Source: a virus. From it: DNA of 64,000 nt. Below, one piece after another: positions 33,763 through 42,170 of this stretch. Under the pieces are notes generated by a model. The model was given only the letters and a program-made list of their open reading frames with translations, was not told the DNA's origin and searched no databases. Position numbers and translations under genes: made by a program. The stretch covers positions 1-64,000 of the IMG/VR virus record IMGVR_UViG_3300043436_003602; one strand, written 5' to 3'. Each line of letters opens with the position of its first letter. Within the stretch, counting starts at the first letter, position 1.

Positions 33763-34515
33763 TCAGGCGCCGCCGCCGGTGATCGAGGTGGTCGACAGCT
33801 TCAGAACACGGTTGGCCGCGTCGGCGTGAGCCGAACCCGACAGCTCCGCGATCAAGTAATCGTCCATCTTCAGCGGCAGGGACAGCTTGTCCGCCACAGC
33901 CGAGTACAGGATGATCGTGAAGCTTTTGCCGTCATACAGCTGCGAGGCAACCAGCTGGAACTTGGGCGTCGAGCCCATCAGCTGATTGGTCACGGTCAGC
34001 GTTCCGCCGTTTGCGCCTTCATACATATAGTTGAAGAGCAAAGCAGCCGAAGCCTGCGCTACGTTGAAGGTGTAGACACCCGCAGCGCTGACCGTGTATT
34101 CGCCCGCAGCCGGCGTGGCAGCAACCTGCTTGAGAGGCAGGCCGGTGGTTGCGAAGTAGACGCCCTGGTCCATGAAGAAGTTGGCCGCATTCGCAACGGT
34201 CCGGTTATAGGGAGCCATCGCGGGAACGGTTCCCGTCTCGTTGAAGACCTGGAGAAGCTCATCGCCGGCTTCAACTGTTTGGCCGAAATAGACCTCGTTG
34301 AAGGCGGTCGCATCGATGTTACCCGTTGCAGCCTTCCACTCGACCTTGGTCTTGCCGCGGGCAGTGTCCAGCGCGAACTGGTACTGACCGTAAAGCTCCT
34401 TGATGTCCGCCGACAGTTCGATGGACACGTCCTGCAATGCGCCAAACTTGAGCGGGGCGCCGCCGCCAACCGGGGTAGCGAAGAGCTGCCCGGTACCGAA
34501 GACATACTGTGTCAT
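33763..34515 (-). CDS. Major tail tube protein (250 aa)
   Basis: Its position before the chaperones and a beta-rich sequence (LFATPVGGGAPLKFGALQDV, then ELSADIKELYGQYQFALDTA) fit a tail tube protein. An internal segment of about 60 residues (AATPAAGEYTVSAAGVYTFN and on) resembles a short Ig-like insertion. GGAGAATAAGGC precedes the ATG, and an ATGA overlap links it to the upstream gene. Confidence 0.78.
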   Translation of the reverse strand: MTQYVFGTGQLFATPVGGGAPLKFGALQDVSIELSADIKELYGQYQFALDTARGKTKVEWKAATGNIDATAFNEVYFGQTVEAGDELLQVFNETGTVPAMAPYNRTVANAANFFMDQGVYFATTGLPLKQVAATPAAGEYTVSAAGVYTFNVAQASAALLFNYMYEGANGGTLTVTNQLMGSTPKFQLVASQLYDGKSFTIILYSAVADKLSLPLKMDDYLIAELSGSAHADAANRVLKLSTTSITGGGA

Positions 34516-34793
34516 GCCTTATTCTCCTCATCGATCATCGAAGCAAGCTCGGGCAGCCGCTTCATCAGGTAGTTGAAGGCCTCGGTGTTACGGGAGATGG
34601 GCGAACCATGAACCCGCTTCGAGACCCACTTGTGAATGGCCCGCAGGGTCGGCGTTTCCTCGAACGTCTCCGAAGTCGGGAGCTCGGGCTCCGGTTCGGC
34701 CACGGCCGGGGAGGCCTTTGCTGCTTCCACAGTCGGTTCGGGCTTGGTAGCCTTTGCGCCTGGGCCAGTGGAATTCTTCTTATCTTCGCTCAT
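34512..34793 (-). CDS. Hypothetical protein of the tail operon (93 aa)
   Basis: A Pro/Glu/Ala-rich disordered N-terminal half and a short helical C-terminal half (LRAIHKWVSKRVHG). The start at 34793 is chosen because GGAGG lies about five bases upstream. Unknown role. Confidence 0.6.
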   Translation of the reverse strand: MSEDKKNSTGPGAKATKPEPTVEAAKASPAVAEPEPELPTSETFEETPTLRAIHKWVSKRVHGSPISRNTEAFNYLMKRLPELASMIDEENKA

Positions 34794-34804
34794 CATGACC
34801 TCCA

Positions 34805-35281
34805 TTATGGTACCAGGAGTTTAATGGGAACAACAATCATCGCCTGGTCGTCGATGTCTCCTGGGTCTCGGAAAATCCGCCCGCTGATGAAGCAGTGATG
34901 GACGAGGCCGCCGAGGGTGTTGCGTTTGTCCAGGAAACCGGGATCATCAGGCCGAGGCTCAAGGGCAAGCCGAACCCCCTTGATGATAAGATTGTTCTCG
35001 ATGGCGGGGATCGCCTTCTTGTCCTTGCCTGTGGCATGGTAGATGATCCAGTTTGCTTCGAGCGTCGTTTTGTAGGGCAGGTTGGTCGTCTGCCCCTCGG
35101 TCGACGTATGCTCGGATTGAAAACACGCCGGCTGGGACGCGCTCGGCACGTCACTGAACAGTTGCACCCGGCGGGACACAATCTTGAACCTGCGAGCACC
35201 TGGCGTATCACCCTGACGCTGCCAGCGAACGTCGGTCATTCTCTGCGCGAGTGTGTAGAAGATCAGTTCCTCATCGATCAT
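34805..35281 (-). CDS. Tail completion/terminator-like protein (158 aa)
   Basis: It lies between the HK97 gp10-like gene and the tube gene, the usual place for the tail terminator. It starts MIDEELIFYTLAQRMTDVRW, and the C-terminus (DIDDQAMIVVPIKLLVP) is a beta strand as in such proteins. Assignment is by position. ATGA overlap with the upstream gene. Confidence 0.55.
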   Translation of the reverse strand: MIDEELIFYTLAQRMTDVRWQRQGDTPGARRFKIVSRRVQLFSDVPSASQPACFQSEHTSTEGQTTNLPYKTTLEANWIIYHATGKDKKAIPAIENNLIIKGVRLALEPRPDDPGFLDKRNTLGGLVHHCFISGRIFRDPGDIDDQAMIVVPIKLLVP

Positions 35282-35814
35282 CGTCCAGCCCTCATTTTAG
35301 CACGGATGCCTTTCACCACCGCGTTCTTCACGTCTCGACCAATACGGGGGGACAGCTCGCGGTAAGCATCCCTCATGAACCACGTTGGCGGGATCATGCC
35401 GCCAGGGTGAAAGACACGGGTGGCAAAAACCTTGTCGCCCGTTGCCGCCATGAAGGCAAGTATCTTAGCCTTCTTCGGATAGATCATGTGAGGCGGAGTG
35501 GCCGCACCCTCTTCCTGAGCACGAGCATAGGGTATGCCTTCAATGTAGACCTTCCCGTCTACTCGAATGCCGTCATCCACGATCTGGACCTTGACGGCGT
35601 CTTTCATGTGGGTAGGGCTACCGCTATACTCTTTCGGTTTGTCTTGGGTCTTGTTAAGCCGTGACTCGATATTTGCCCGAACCTTGTCGGCCATCTCTTC
35701 CGTCAACGCACGGGTCTTTTCCAGCAGAATAGCCCGAACAGTGTCGGGCATTTGCTCAAGGTTCCGAAGGAGGTGTCGATCTCCCAGGACCGTCAGTTGA
35801 AGAAGGTCAGCCAT
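35278..35814 (-). CDS. HK97 gp10-like head-tail/neck protein (178 aa)
   Basis: TVRAILLEKTRALTEEMADK (near residue 25), then YARAQEEGAATPPH and PPTWFMRDAYRE, follow the HK97-gp10 pattern. It would join head and tail. TGATG overlap with the upstream connector gene. Confidence 0.75.
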   Translation of the reverse strand: MADLLQLTVLGDRHLLRNLEQMPDTVRAILLEKTRALTEEMADKVRANIESRLNKTQDKPKEYSGSPTHMKDAVKVQIVDDGIRVDGKVYIEGIPYARAQEEGAATPPHMIYPKKAKILAFMAATGDKVFATRVFHPGGMIPPTWFMRDAYRELSPRIGRDVKNAVVKGIRAKMRAGR

Positions 35815-36626
35815 CAGACGGGGATCACATTCCGATAGGGTTGCAGGTATCCGCGGACTGCGTCATTCATATCCGAGTTAACGAAAGACACGGACTCCCC
35901 GACGCCGCCGGATAGCGACTTCGACAACACCCCGATCCGATCACGGCGCTTATACCACTCACCGATGATTTCCGTAACGCCGAAGCTAACGTCAGGCGGG
36001 CAATAGGCGTAGGTGATGACGGCGGTCTTGGTTGCGTCGTTATTCGAGAAGGTGTAGACCCCACTCTCATCGACCGAGTATTGACCCGTTGAAGGATCAG
36101 CAGTAACCTTAACAGCAGTCAAACTATTGATGGTAACACCGACGTCTGCTACCCACTGCCCGCCATTAGATGGGGTCACGGTAACAGTCTCAGGCTCGTC
36201 GGACAGCTCAAGCACGTAAGCCTGTGAGGTTCGATACCCCGCCTGATAGATGATTTGGCAAGGAACCCGATAATAGAAATGATAGCCGTAAAGCTCAAGC
36301 GACTGCGGAGCATCGCGAGCATCACTGACTGTATAGCCCTCGCTGGGAAGGCCGCCTTGGCCGAGTGTGGAGGCCTGAACCAAGGAACCCCCGATGCCCA
36401 CAGAGGAGACGGAGATAACGGGCCAGTTCCGGAGGAGCATCGAAGACTTCCCGTTGCCTCGGAAGTTCTCGGTGAAGGTCTGTGAAGCGAACCCGCCACG
36501 GTTCATGTAGTTGAGGGCGAACTGAGAGGCTGCATCGATGATCCGCGTGAGCAGCTCATCGCTGTCACTCGTATCGATACCGAGCCAATCCTTTACGGCG
36601 GCAAGAGTGGTCAGCCTCTCAGTCAT
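35814..36626 (-). CDS. Head-tail connector (270 aa)
   Basis: The N-terminus LTTLAAVKDWLGIDTSDSDE and the following helices match gp6-like head-tail connectors (which start with a short helical bundle). The C-terminal part (FGVTEIIGEWYKRRDRIG) is the matching end. A beta-rich segment of about 90 residues (about 120-210) is inserted, so it is longer than the usual 100-200 residues. Confidence 0.72.
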   Translation of the reverse strand: MTERLTTLAAVKDWLGIDTSDSDELLTRIIDAASQFALNYMNRGGFASQTFTENFRGNGKSSMLLRNWPVISVSSVGIGGSLVQASTLGQGGLPSEGYTVSDARDAPQSLELYGYHFYYRVPCQIIYQAGYRTSQAYVLELSDEPETVTVTPSNGGQWVADVGVTINSLTAVKVTADPSTGQYSVDESGVYTFSNNDATKTAVITYAYCPPDVSFGVTEIIGEWYKRRDRIGVLSKSLSGGVGESVSFVNSDMNDAVRGYLQPYRNVIPV

Positions 36627-36630
36627 TCGC

Positions 36631-36948
36631 TCAGTCCTCGCTGTCGGAGGCGGCTTCCTTGGCCAGGCGCCGCAGCTTCTTGAGGCTCATCGAGTTGTCG
36701 GCATCACCGCCTCGCTCTTCGATGAACTGGACGAGTTCGTCCTTGTCGTCCATCCCCTCGATCAAGGTCTCGACATCGGCCGGGTCTTCATAGTACTCGA
36801 TGAAGCCCAAACGCTTCAGGGTCGGGAGGTGGTCGGGATTGACGACTTCGATCACACCCGACTTGGGGATGGTATACTGGTGTCCTTCGATGGACGCTTC
36901 GGCGCTGGTATTTTCCGGCGCCTTCATCAAGGTCTTCTGGTTACTCAT
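36631..36948 (-). CDS. Hypothetical head-region protein (105 aa)
   Basis: A small acidic protein between the capsid and connector genes (HQYTIPKSGVIEVVNPDHLP near residue 23). In related phages this slot holds small structural or decoration proteins. I see no defining motif. AGGGA precedes the ATG. Confidence 0.6.
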   Translation of the reverse strand: MSNQKTLMKAPENTSAEASIEGHQYTIPKSGVIEVVNPDHLPTLKRLGFIEYYEDPADVETLIEGMDDKDELVQFIEERGGDADNSMSLKKLRRLAKEAASDSED

Positions 36949-37029
36949 TGGATTGTCCCTTCAAGGCTGCGCGTATAAAGGCGAAGTGAGGAGGCTCCGC
37001 GCAGAACCCCCTCACCCCTTGCGACCCGC

Positions 37030-38541
37030 TTAGCCGATGTTGGCGATGACGCCCATGCTCGGCGGGAAGTAGTGCTGGAGCACCTCGTCGGCATAGACGC
37101 CATACTCGTACTTACGAGTGCGCAGCGGCCATTCGATCTGGTAGTACTCCTGACGGGTGCGGACGCACATGACGTTCCCGACGCCGCTCACCGGATACGG
37201 AAGAGTCCGCGAGGTGAACAGGATCATGCCCTGCGGCATGTTCGGGTGGATACGCACCTTCAGCACGTTGGCGCCGTTCATGGAGAAGCGGTTCAGGTAG
37301 GTGGCGACCATGACGCCGCCTGCAATCATCCCCTGCTCCATGTTGACGACGATCCGGTAAGCACCGGACGAATTGGTCGCCAAAATCTTCTGCGAGATGG
37401 CCAGCGCCTGATCCGAGCTCACCCAGATGGTGTCAGGGGTCAGACGATAGTTGTCCCAGAAGCTCTTGAGGGCAACGTCGATCTCGACGATACCGCCCGC
37501 ATTGTCCGTCGAGAGGCTTGCGCCGTTCAGCGAATTATAGTAGGCGTTCGACCCTGCCTTCATCGCCTGCGTGAGCAGGCCGTCGAAGACGAGATTGTTC
37601 GTCGAATTGTCGGCCGAGGGCAGACTTGCGTAGTTCTGCGTTCCCGAGCCGGCGTCGGTGGTCAGCACCGCACGGTTGACCGTGGTGATCGCGCCGAGCG
37701 TTGCCGCAGCACCCGAAGCACCCCAGAACCAGGCGTAGGCAACAGCACCCCGAACGGCAGCAACCGTCGCGGTGATCGAGCCAGTGGTGCCCGTGGTTGC
37801 AACCGAAGCCGTCGCCGACTTCTGTGCAGAGCCACCGCCGAAGGTATCCACAGAGGCGTCGGCGTTGGTGCGCGTGACCTCGGTCGGGATGCCTGCGGTA
37901 ACCGATGCGTTGACGTAGCCCTCGAGAGTGAGAGCGACGCAAGCAACGTGCTTGGTGGTTGCGGTCATGGTACCGCCGGTCGTCGAGCCGAGCAGCGACG
38001 GGGTGGGAGTGGTGCCGAGGGCGACCGTCCCGTTCCCACCGAGGATCAGCATCTCTTCGCCCAGCATCAGGGCTTCGAGACCTACCTTGGCAGCGAGAGC
38101 ACGAATGTCCTCGAAGCCCTGGCCGGCATACTGTGCCTCGAAGTCCACGTTGTCTTCGATGCCGATACCCTTGTAGGCAGCCGCATAGTCAGCAACGGTG
38201 ACCGCCATCACGGCGCCGCGGTTACCGCCGCTGACACCAATCCGAATACCGGACGTGTTGATACCCGTGACCGCTTTCCAGTTGGCCTGGATACCGCCCT
38301 TGCCCGAGACGCGCGGAATTTCGTTGCGCAGCGGGGTCAGGACCGGATACAGGAACTTGGCGCCGATTTCCAGGTCGTAGAAGGTCAGGCCGGTGGTGGC
38401 CGAACCAGATTGCGAGAAGGTGCTCTTGGCGAGCGCTTCGGGCAGGGTGGGGTTCATGATCTGCGGGGCATCGCCGAGCGCCTTCATGAGAGCGTCGAGC
38501 GAAGCACCTGCAGCGAGGCCCTGTTCTTGCACTATATTCAT
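37030..38541 (-). CDS. Major capsid protein, HK97-fold, with insertion (503 aa)
   Basis: The N-terminal arm and core (FYDLEIGAKFLYPVLTPLRN, then GLEALMLGEEMLILGG) and the C-terminal core (VRTRQEYYQIEWPLRTRKYE) fit an HK97-like capsid protein. Between about residues 175 and 310 lies a Thr/Ala/Ser-rich beta segment (TGTTGSITATVAAVRGAVAY) that looks like an inserted surface domain. GAGG lies six bases before ATG 38541. It is downstream of protease/scaffold and portal, as expected. Confidence 0.82.
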   Translation of the reverse strand: MNIVQEQGLAAGASLDALMKALGDAPQIMNPTLPEALAKSTFSQSGSATTGLTFYDLEIGAKFLYPVLTPLRNEIPRVSGKGGIQANWKAVTGINTSGIRIGVSGGNRGAVMAVTVADYAAAYKGIGIEDNVDFEAQYAGQGFEDIRALAAKVGLEALMLGEEMLILGGNGTVALGTTPTPSLLGSTTGGTMTATTKHVACVALTLEGYVNASVTAGIPTEVTRTNADASVDTFGGGSAQKSATASVATTGTTGSITATVAAVRGAVAYAWFWGASGAAATLGAITTVNRAVLTTDAGSGTQNYASLPSADNSTNNLVFDGLLTQAMKAGSNAYYNSLNGASLSTDNAGGIVEIDVALKSFWDNYRLTPDTIWVSSDQALAISQKILATNSSGAYRIVVNMEQGMIAGGVMVATYLNRFSMNGANVLKVRIHPNMPQGMILFTSRTLPYPVSGVGNVMCVRTRQEYYQIEWPLRTRKYEYGVYADEVLQHYFPPSMGVIANIG

Positions 38542-38640
38542 AACTACCTCTTTCATTTGTGCAGTTGGTTGACGAAAACCTTTACCGTCCCCGGTAAAGG
38601 GCAGTGGTTGGCTCCCGTCCCCGGTCGCCTCGTTGCCTCT

Positions 38641-40578
38641 TTATTGCTGCTTGAGACGCAGCTGCTGACCTCCCTGGGCGTGGGAGGCCTTAATCATCAT
38701 GGTTGCCATGGCGTCGGGCCCATGAGTTGCAAGCATCTCCTGGACGACAGCGATCTTCTCGGCTTCAGTCGATGCCTGCTTGCCGAAGAACATGCCGTCA
38801 CCGCCCTTTTCCATGAAGTTACGCGGAGCGCGAGGAAGCGGGGTGTCCTCGATAGCCTGCATCCGCTTGGCCAGTTCCTCCACCTTTTCGACCGCTTCAC
38901 CGGCGACCTTCTTCAGCTCGGCATTCTCTGCCCCAAGGGCATCGAAACGCTTCTGCATCGGCGGCGAGAGCACGTCATCATCCGTGGACCCTGGCGTCGC
39001 CTCAACGTAGCCGAAAGTCTTGGCCAGCTTCTCAAGCTGTTCGACCGCCTGTTCGAGTTCGTCTTCCACAGCCTCGATCAGCTCGACCACGTTCTTGGCC
39101 AGGTCGTTTCCTTCGCCGGCGGCCCGATAGTAATAGTCGTAGGCATAGCGCGGTGACAGGTCGGCATCAAGGCCGGCGACCAGCTCAGCAATCTGCTGCT
39201 TTGAGTAGTCCATGAAAGAGTCACCGAAAGCACCGAGGTGCTTCGTCAGCTCAGCCGCAACCTCGCTGTCCACCTTGTCGTTGCCTTCGAGCTTTCCTTC
39301 AGCCTTGATGGTACGCGCGAGGCCTGCAACGTCCCCGAGCATGTTGGCAAAGCGGCTGACGGTATACATGCCCTTCTCGAGCAGAGGTGCACCATCTTCA
39401 CCCCGAGGCAGCTCAAGTTCGAGAACAGCCTTGTGGAGATCATCGACCCGGTCGAGGCTGAGGATCGACACAACTTCCGCCTCGTCCTCAGGCTGCAAGG
39501 CCTTGCTCAGCCGTTCGCGCAGCTTGTCAGCATCGGTCTTCGGCTCAGGGGCTTTCTGAAAGGCCTCCTCATGAGCCATCGCATCGGCCTTCTTCTCGAA
39601 GGTCTTGCCGTCGCTTGCCGTCCACATTTGCTTCACCCCGGGCGGAGTGGTTTTCTCGACGGCACCGGAGGCTTCATCTCCGGACGCCGAGTCTTCAGCT
39701 CCTTCGTCTGCCTTGCCTTCTTCGGTTTCTTCTTCGGCTGCTCCTTCACCGGCCTTGCCCTCCTGGCGCTGTTGCTCCAGTGCGGCTTGTGTCGCACCGA
39801 CCTTGGCCAGCTCTTCGCGAGCGGCTTCGATATGGTCCGCCCAGGTGGTACCGTCATCCGCGGCTTTCGCCAATTCACCCGCCTTCTCAGCAACCTGAGC
39901 AGCGGTCGGTTCCACAGTCGGGGAGGGTGCAGCCTTCTCAGCCTTGGCCTTCTTTTTCTTGGCCGTTTCTTCGTCATCGTCGGTGACGCCGGCTTCGGGC
40001 TCTCCCTCCTTCATTCCGTCTTCAGCCTTGGCAAGCTCGGGCCACTGGTCGGCGTCGTGCTCCACCTTGAACTCGATCAGCTCTTCGGCACCATCGGCCT
40101 TGACGAGCTGGAAAGTTGCCGAAGGAACGCAGGGGTTGTCGACCAGGCTCACCTCGTTCGGGACCGCGGTGAACTTCTTGATCTTCTTGTTGTCATTGGC
40201 GGTCTCGGTCCACTTCTTCCCATAGCTGCCGCCGACGCTGAAGCCGGTATAGCAACCTTCAAGGACCTTGTTCCACTCGGCGTCATCAACCACCTTTGCG
40301 CAGACATCGATGGCCTTCTCGTCGTCATCGAACGACAGATCGGTCAGCTTGCCGGCCACAGACAGCCCGTGCATCACGCGGACATTGCCCTTCGACAGGC
40401 CGCCGGATGCTTCATGGATTTCATTGGACCATTTCTCGAAGTTGGGCTTCGAGGTTTCGTAGTCCATCACCTCCCCGGACTTGTCCAGGACTTCCTGGGT
40501 GATCCGACCATAGACGAGGCGCTGTTCCTCGTCCACCTTCATCAGCGGGACGAATACCCGCGCCTTCGACTTACTCAT
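38641..40578 (-). CDS. Prohead protease fused to a long scaffold-like region (645 aa)
   Basis: Residues 1-160 show the S78/XkdF-type prohead protease: LVYGRITQEVLDKSGEVMDY, the His in RVMHGLSVAGKL and the Ser in GCYTGFSVGG. The rest is Glu/Ala/Lys-rich helix (about 200-645), like a delta-domain or scaffold. It would template the procapsid and then mature it by proteolysis. AAGGAG precedes the ATG, with an ATGA overlap with the portal. Confidence 0.8.
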   Translation of the reverse strand: MSKSKARVFVPLMKVDEEQRLVYGRITQEVLDKSGEVMDYETSKPNFEKWSNEIHEASGGLSKGNVRVMHGLSVAGKLTDLSFDDDEKAIDVCAKVVDDAEWNKVLEGCYTGFSVGGSYGKKWTETANDNKKIKKFTAVPNEVSLVDNPCVPSATFQLVKADGAEELIEFKVEHDADQWPELAKAEDGMKEGEPEAGVTDDDEETAKKKKAKAEKAAPSPTVEPTAAQVAEKAGELAKAADDGTTWADHIEAAREELAKVGATQAALEQQRQEGKAGEGAAEEETEEGKADEGAEDSASGDEASGAVEKTTPPGVKQMWTASDGKTFEKKADAMAHEEAFQKAPEPKTDADKLRERLSKALQPEDEAEVVSILSLDRVDDLHKAVLELELPRGEDGAPLLEKGMYTVSRFANMLGDVAGLARTIKAEGKLEGNDKVDSEVAAELTKHLGAFGDSFMDYSKQQIAELVAGLDADLSPRYAYDYYYRAAGEGNDLAKNVVELIEAVEDELEQAVEQLEKLAKTFGYVEATPGSTDDDVLSPPMQKRFDALGAENAELKKVAGEAVEKVEELAKRMQAIEDTPLPRAPRNFMEKGGDGMFFGKQASTEAEKIAVVQEMLATHGPDAMATMMIKASHAQGGQQLRLKQQ

Positions 40579-42152
40579 GCCGTAGCTCCTTCATTCATGG
40601 TTCGCAGAAATGCCGCCAGTTGTTCTTGATCGCCAGCGGCTACGAGACTTTCCAGAGTCTTGACCACGCCGGCCTTATCCTCCTTCTTCTCTTCGTCGCC
40701 GTCGTCTTGCTGTTGGCTTCCTTGCTCACCCGGATCAGGCGAGTTGATCGGATCGCCATTCTCATCCAGCTTTTCGCCCCCTTGAGCCTGAGCGGTCAAG
40801 GTAAGGGGCGCAAGGCCGTTAGAGGTCATAAACATCGGTTGGTCAAACATGGGGTCGTCATAGGGCTCACGGCCCATATCCTGACGCGCCTCATTCATGG
40901 ACAGCAAGCCATCCTTCAGGTAGCCCGATGTAATCTGCTGACGCTTGGTCGGGTCAAGCTCGTCGTCTCCCCGCCACGTAAACTCAAAGTCCGCTGCATC
41001 AAGGTCTTCAGCAAGGACAGTATCGATGAGGTCCTTGATCCAGTTTTGGATCGGCGCTAGCCCTGTGGAAGCAGCTTCCTGTGCAGCGGTATCCGAAGTC
41101 GCCCGGTTCATCATCTGCAAGAAAGGCTGGGGAGAAAGGCTGAACGCAAAGCAAGTTACTCGTGCCAGCCATTCCTCAGCCTTGCCGAATAGCTCGGTTT
41201 CCTGCGTGGGAATATACGTCTTGCCGACCGCTGAAGGAACGAAGCGAGCCTTGCGGCGCTCGCCGAGGTTTCCTGCAAGGAGATTATCGAACCATTCCTG
41301 GAACGTCCTGATCTGATCGGGGGTCCACTGCTCGGGGACGCCGATCAAGGCGGAGGGCATGTTGCCTTCGGTGAAGAAATTGAGCTGGAAGATTTGCCGA
41401 CGTAGACCAATGTTAATGGTCATGAGCAGCTGTTCCACAGGCGAGTAGCCGTAGACCTTATGAACCCGCAGGTTACGCGGGCGGTATAGCAGCTCGGACG
41501 CCCGGTAATTAACTGCCGGCATCCCCTTGAGGATTTGTTGGTAGGCGGTGTCATCGGGATGCTCGGGAGTCCGGCCCCAATCGTCGAGAACACGGCGGAC
41601 AGTTGCACCATCAATCTGGTCGAGGGCGATCAGCTTACCGCCTCGGGTCTTGCGCCGATGCAAGGAGACGGCATCGACCACAAACAGGTCCTCGAGGATC
41701 ATCCTCAGCCAGGCGTTCCAGCTGTGGTCGCCATCAGGCTTCAAAAAGAACTTGGTCAGTTCCTTGATCTTGTTCCGCTTCTGAGCGGTCATCTTTTCCT
41801 TGGAGTCACGAAGCTGGATCACCCACCGAAGGCGTTCCATGGCGTCCTTGCGAGTCTCGATGATGAGGCGCAGCAGGTCGTAGGCGTCAGCAAAGGCTCG
41901 CAGCGTGGCGAAAGAGATGGGCTCGTAGGCCCGCGTCTGGTTGATGATGTTGTAGCCGTTGGGGAAGTCGAAAGCACGGCCCTTGACTTCCTCGGGTGCT
42001 TGAGGTGCCATCGGTTGACCAGGGCCAAACCAGTCAGCACCTTTGCCGGTGTTGCCGAATGTCATCCCGACAGTATAAGGTGCCGTAAAGCTACCGGGGT
42101 TCAGCGCGACTTCGCGGCCCCCACCAGCTGCAGCTCGTTGACTCCTTGCCAT
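40575..42152 (-). CDS. Portal protein (525 aa)
   Basis: Typical HK97/SPP1-like portal features: FATLRAFADAYDLLRLIIET, YSPVEQLLMTINIGLRRQIF, the FTEGNMPSALI wing, and a C-terminal acidic tail (about 470-505). It lies between terminase and protease. Forms the DNA-entry vertex of the head. Confidence 0.87.
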   Translation of the reverse strand: MARSQRAAAGGGREVALNPGSFTAPYTVGMTFGNTGKGADWFGPGQPMAPQAPEEVKGRAFDFPNGYNIINQTRAYEPISFATLRAFADAYDLLRLIIETRKDAMERLRWVIQLRDSKEKMTAQKRNKIKELTKFFLKPDGDHSWNAWLRMILEDLFVVDAVSLHRRKTRGGKLIALDQIDGATVRRVLDDWGRTPEHPDDTAYQQILKGMPAVNYRASELLYRPRNLRVHKVYGYSPVEQLLMTINIGLRRQIFQLNFFTEGNMPSALIGVPEQWTPDQIRTFQEWFDNLLAGNLGERRKARFVPSAVGKTYIPTQETELFGKAEEWLARVTCFAFSLSPQPFLQMMNRATSDTAAQEAASTGLAPIQNWIKDLIDTVLAEDLDAADFEFTWRGDDELDPTKRQQITSGYLKDGLLSMNEARQDMGREPYDDPMFDQPMFMTSNGLAPLTLTAQAQGGEKLDENGDPINSPDPGEQGSQQQDDGDEEKKEDKAGVVKTLESLVAAGDQEQLAAFLRTMNEGATA

Positions 42153-42170
42153 GTCGTACTCGAACCCCCA

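Noticed and set aside
37072-39156. A 694-codon rightward ORF
   Set aside because: It is antisense to the capsid and protease genes, is His/Arg-rich as expected of a shadow frame, and has no ribosome binding site.
39238-40629. A 463-codon rightward ORF
   Set aside because: Antisense to the protease/scaffold gene. The open frame follows from the biased codon use of that gene.
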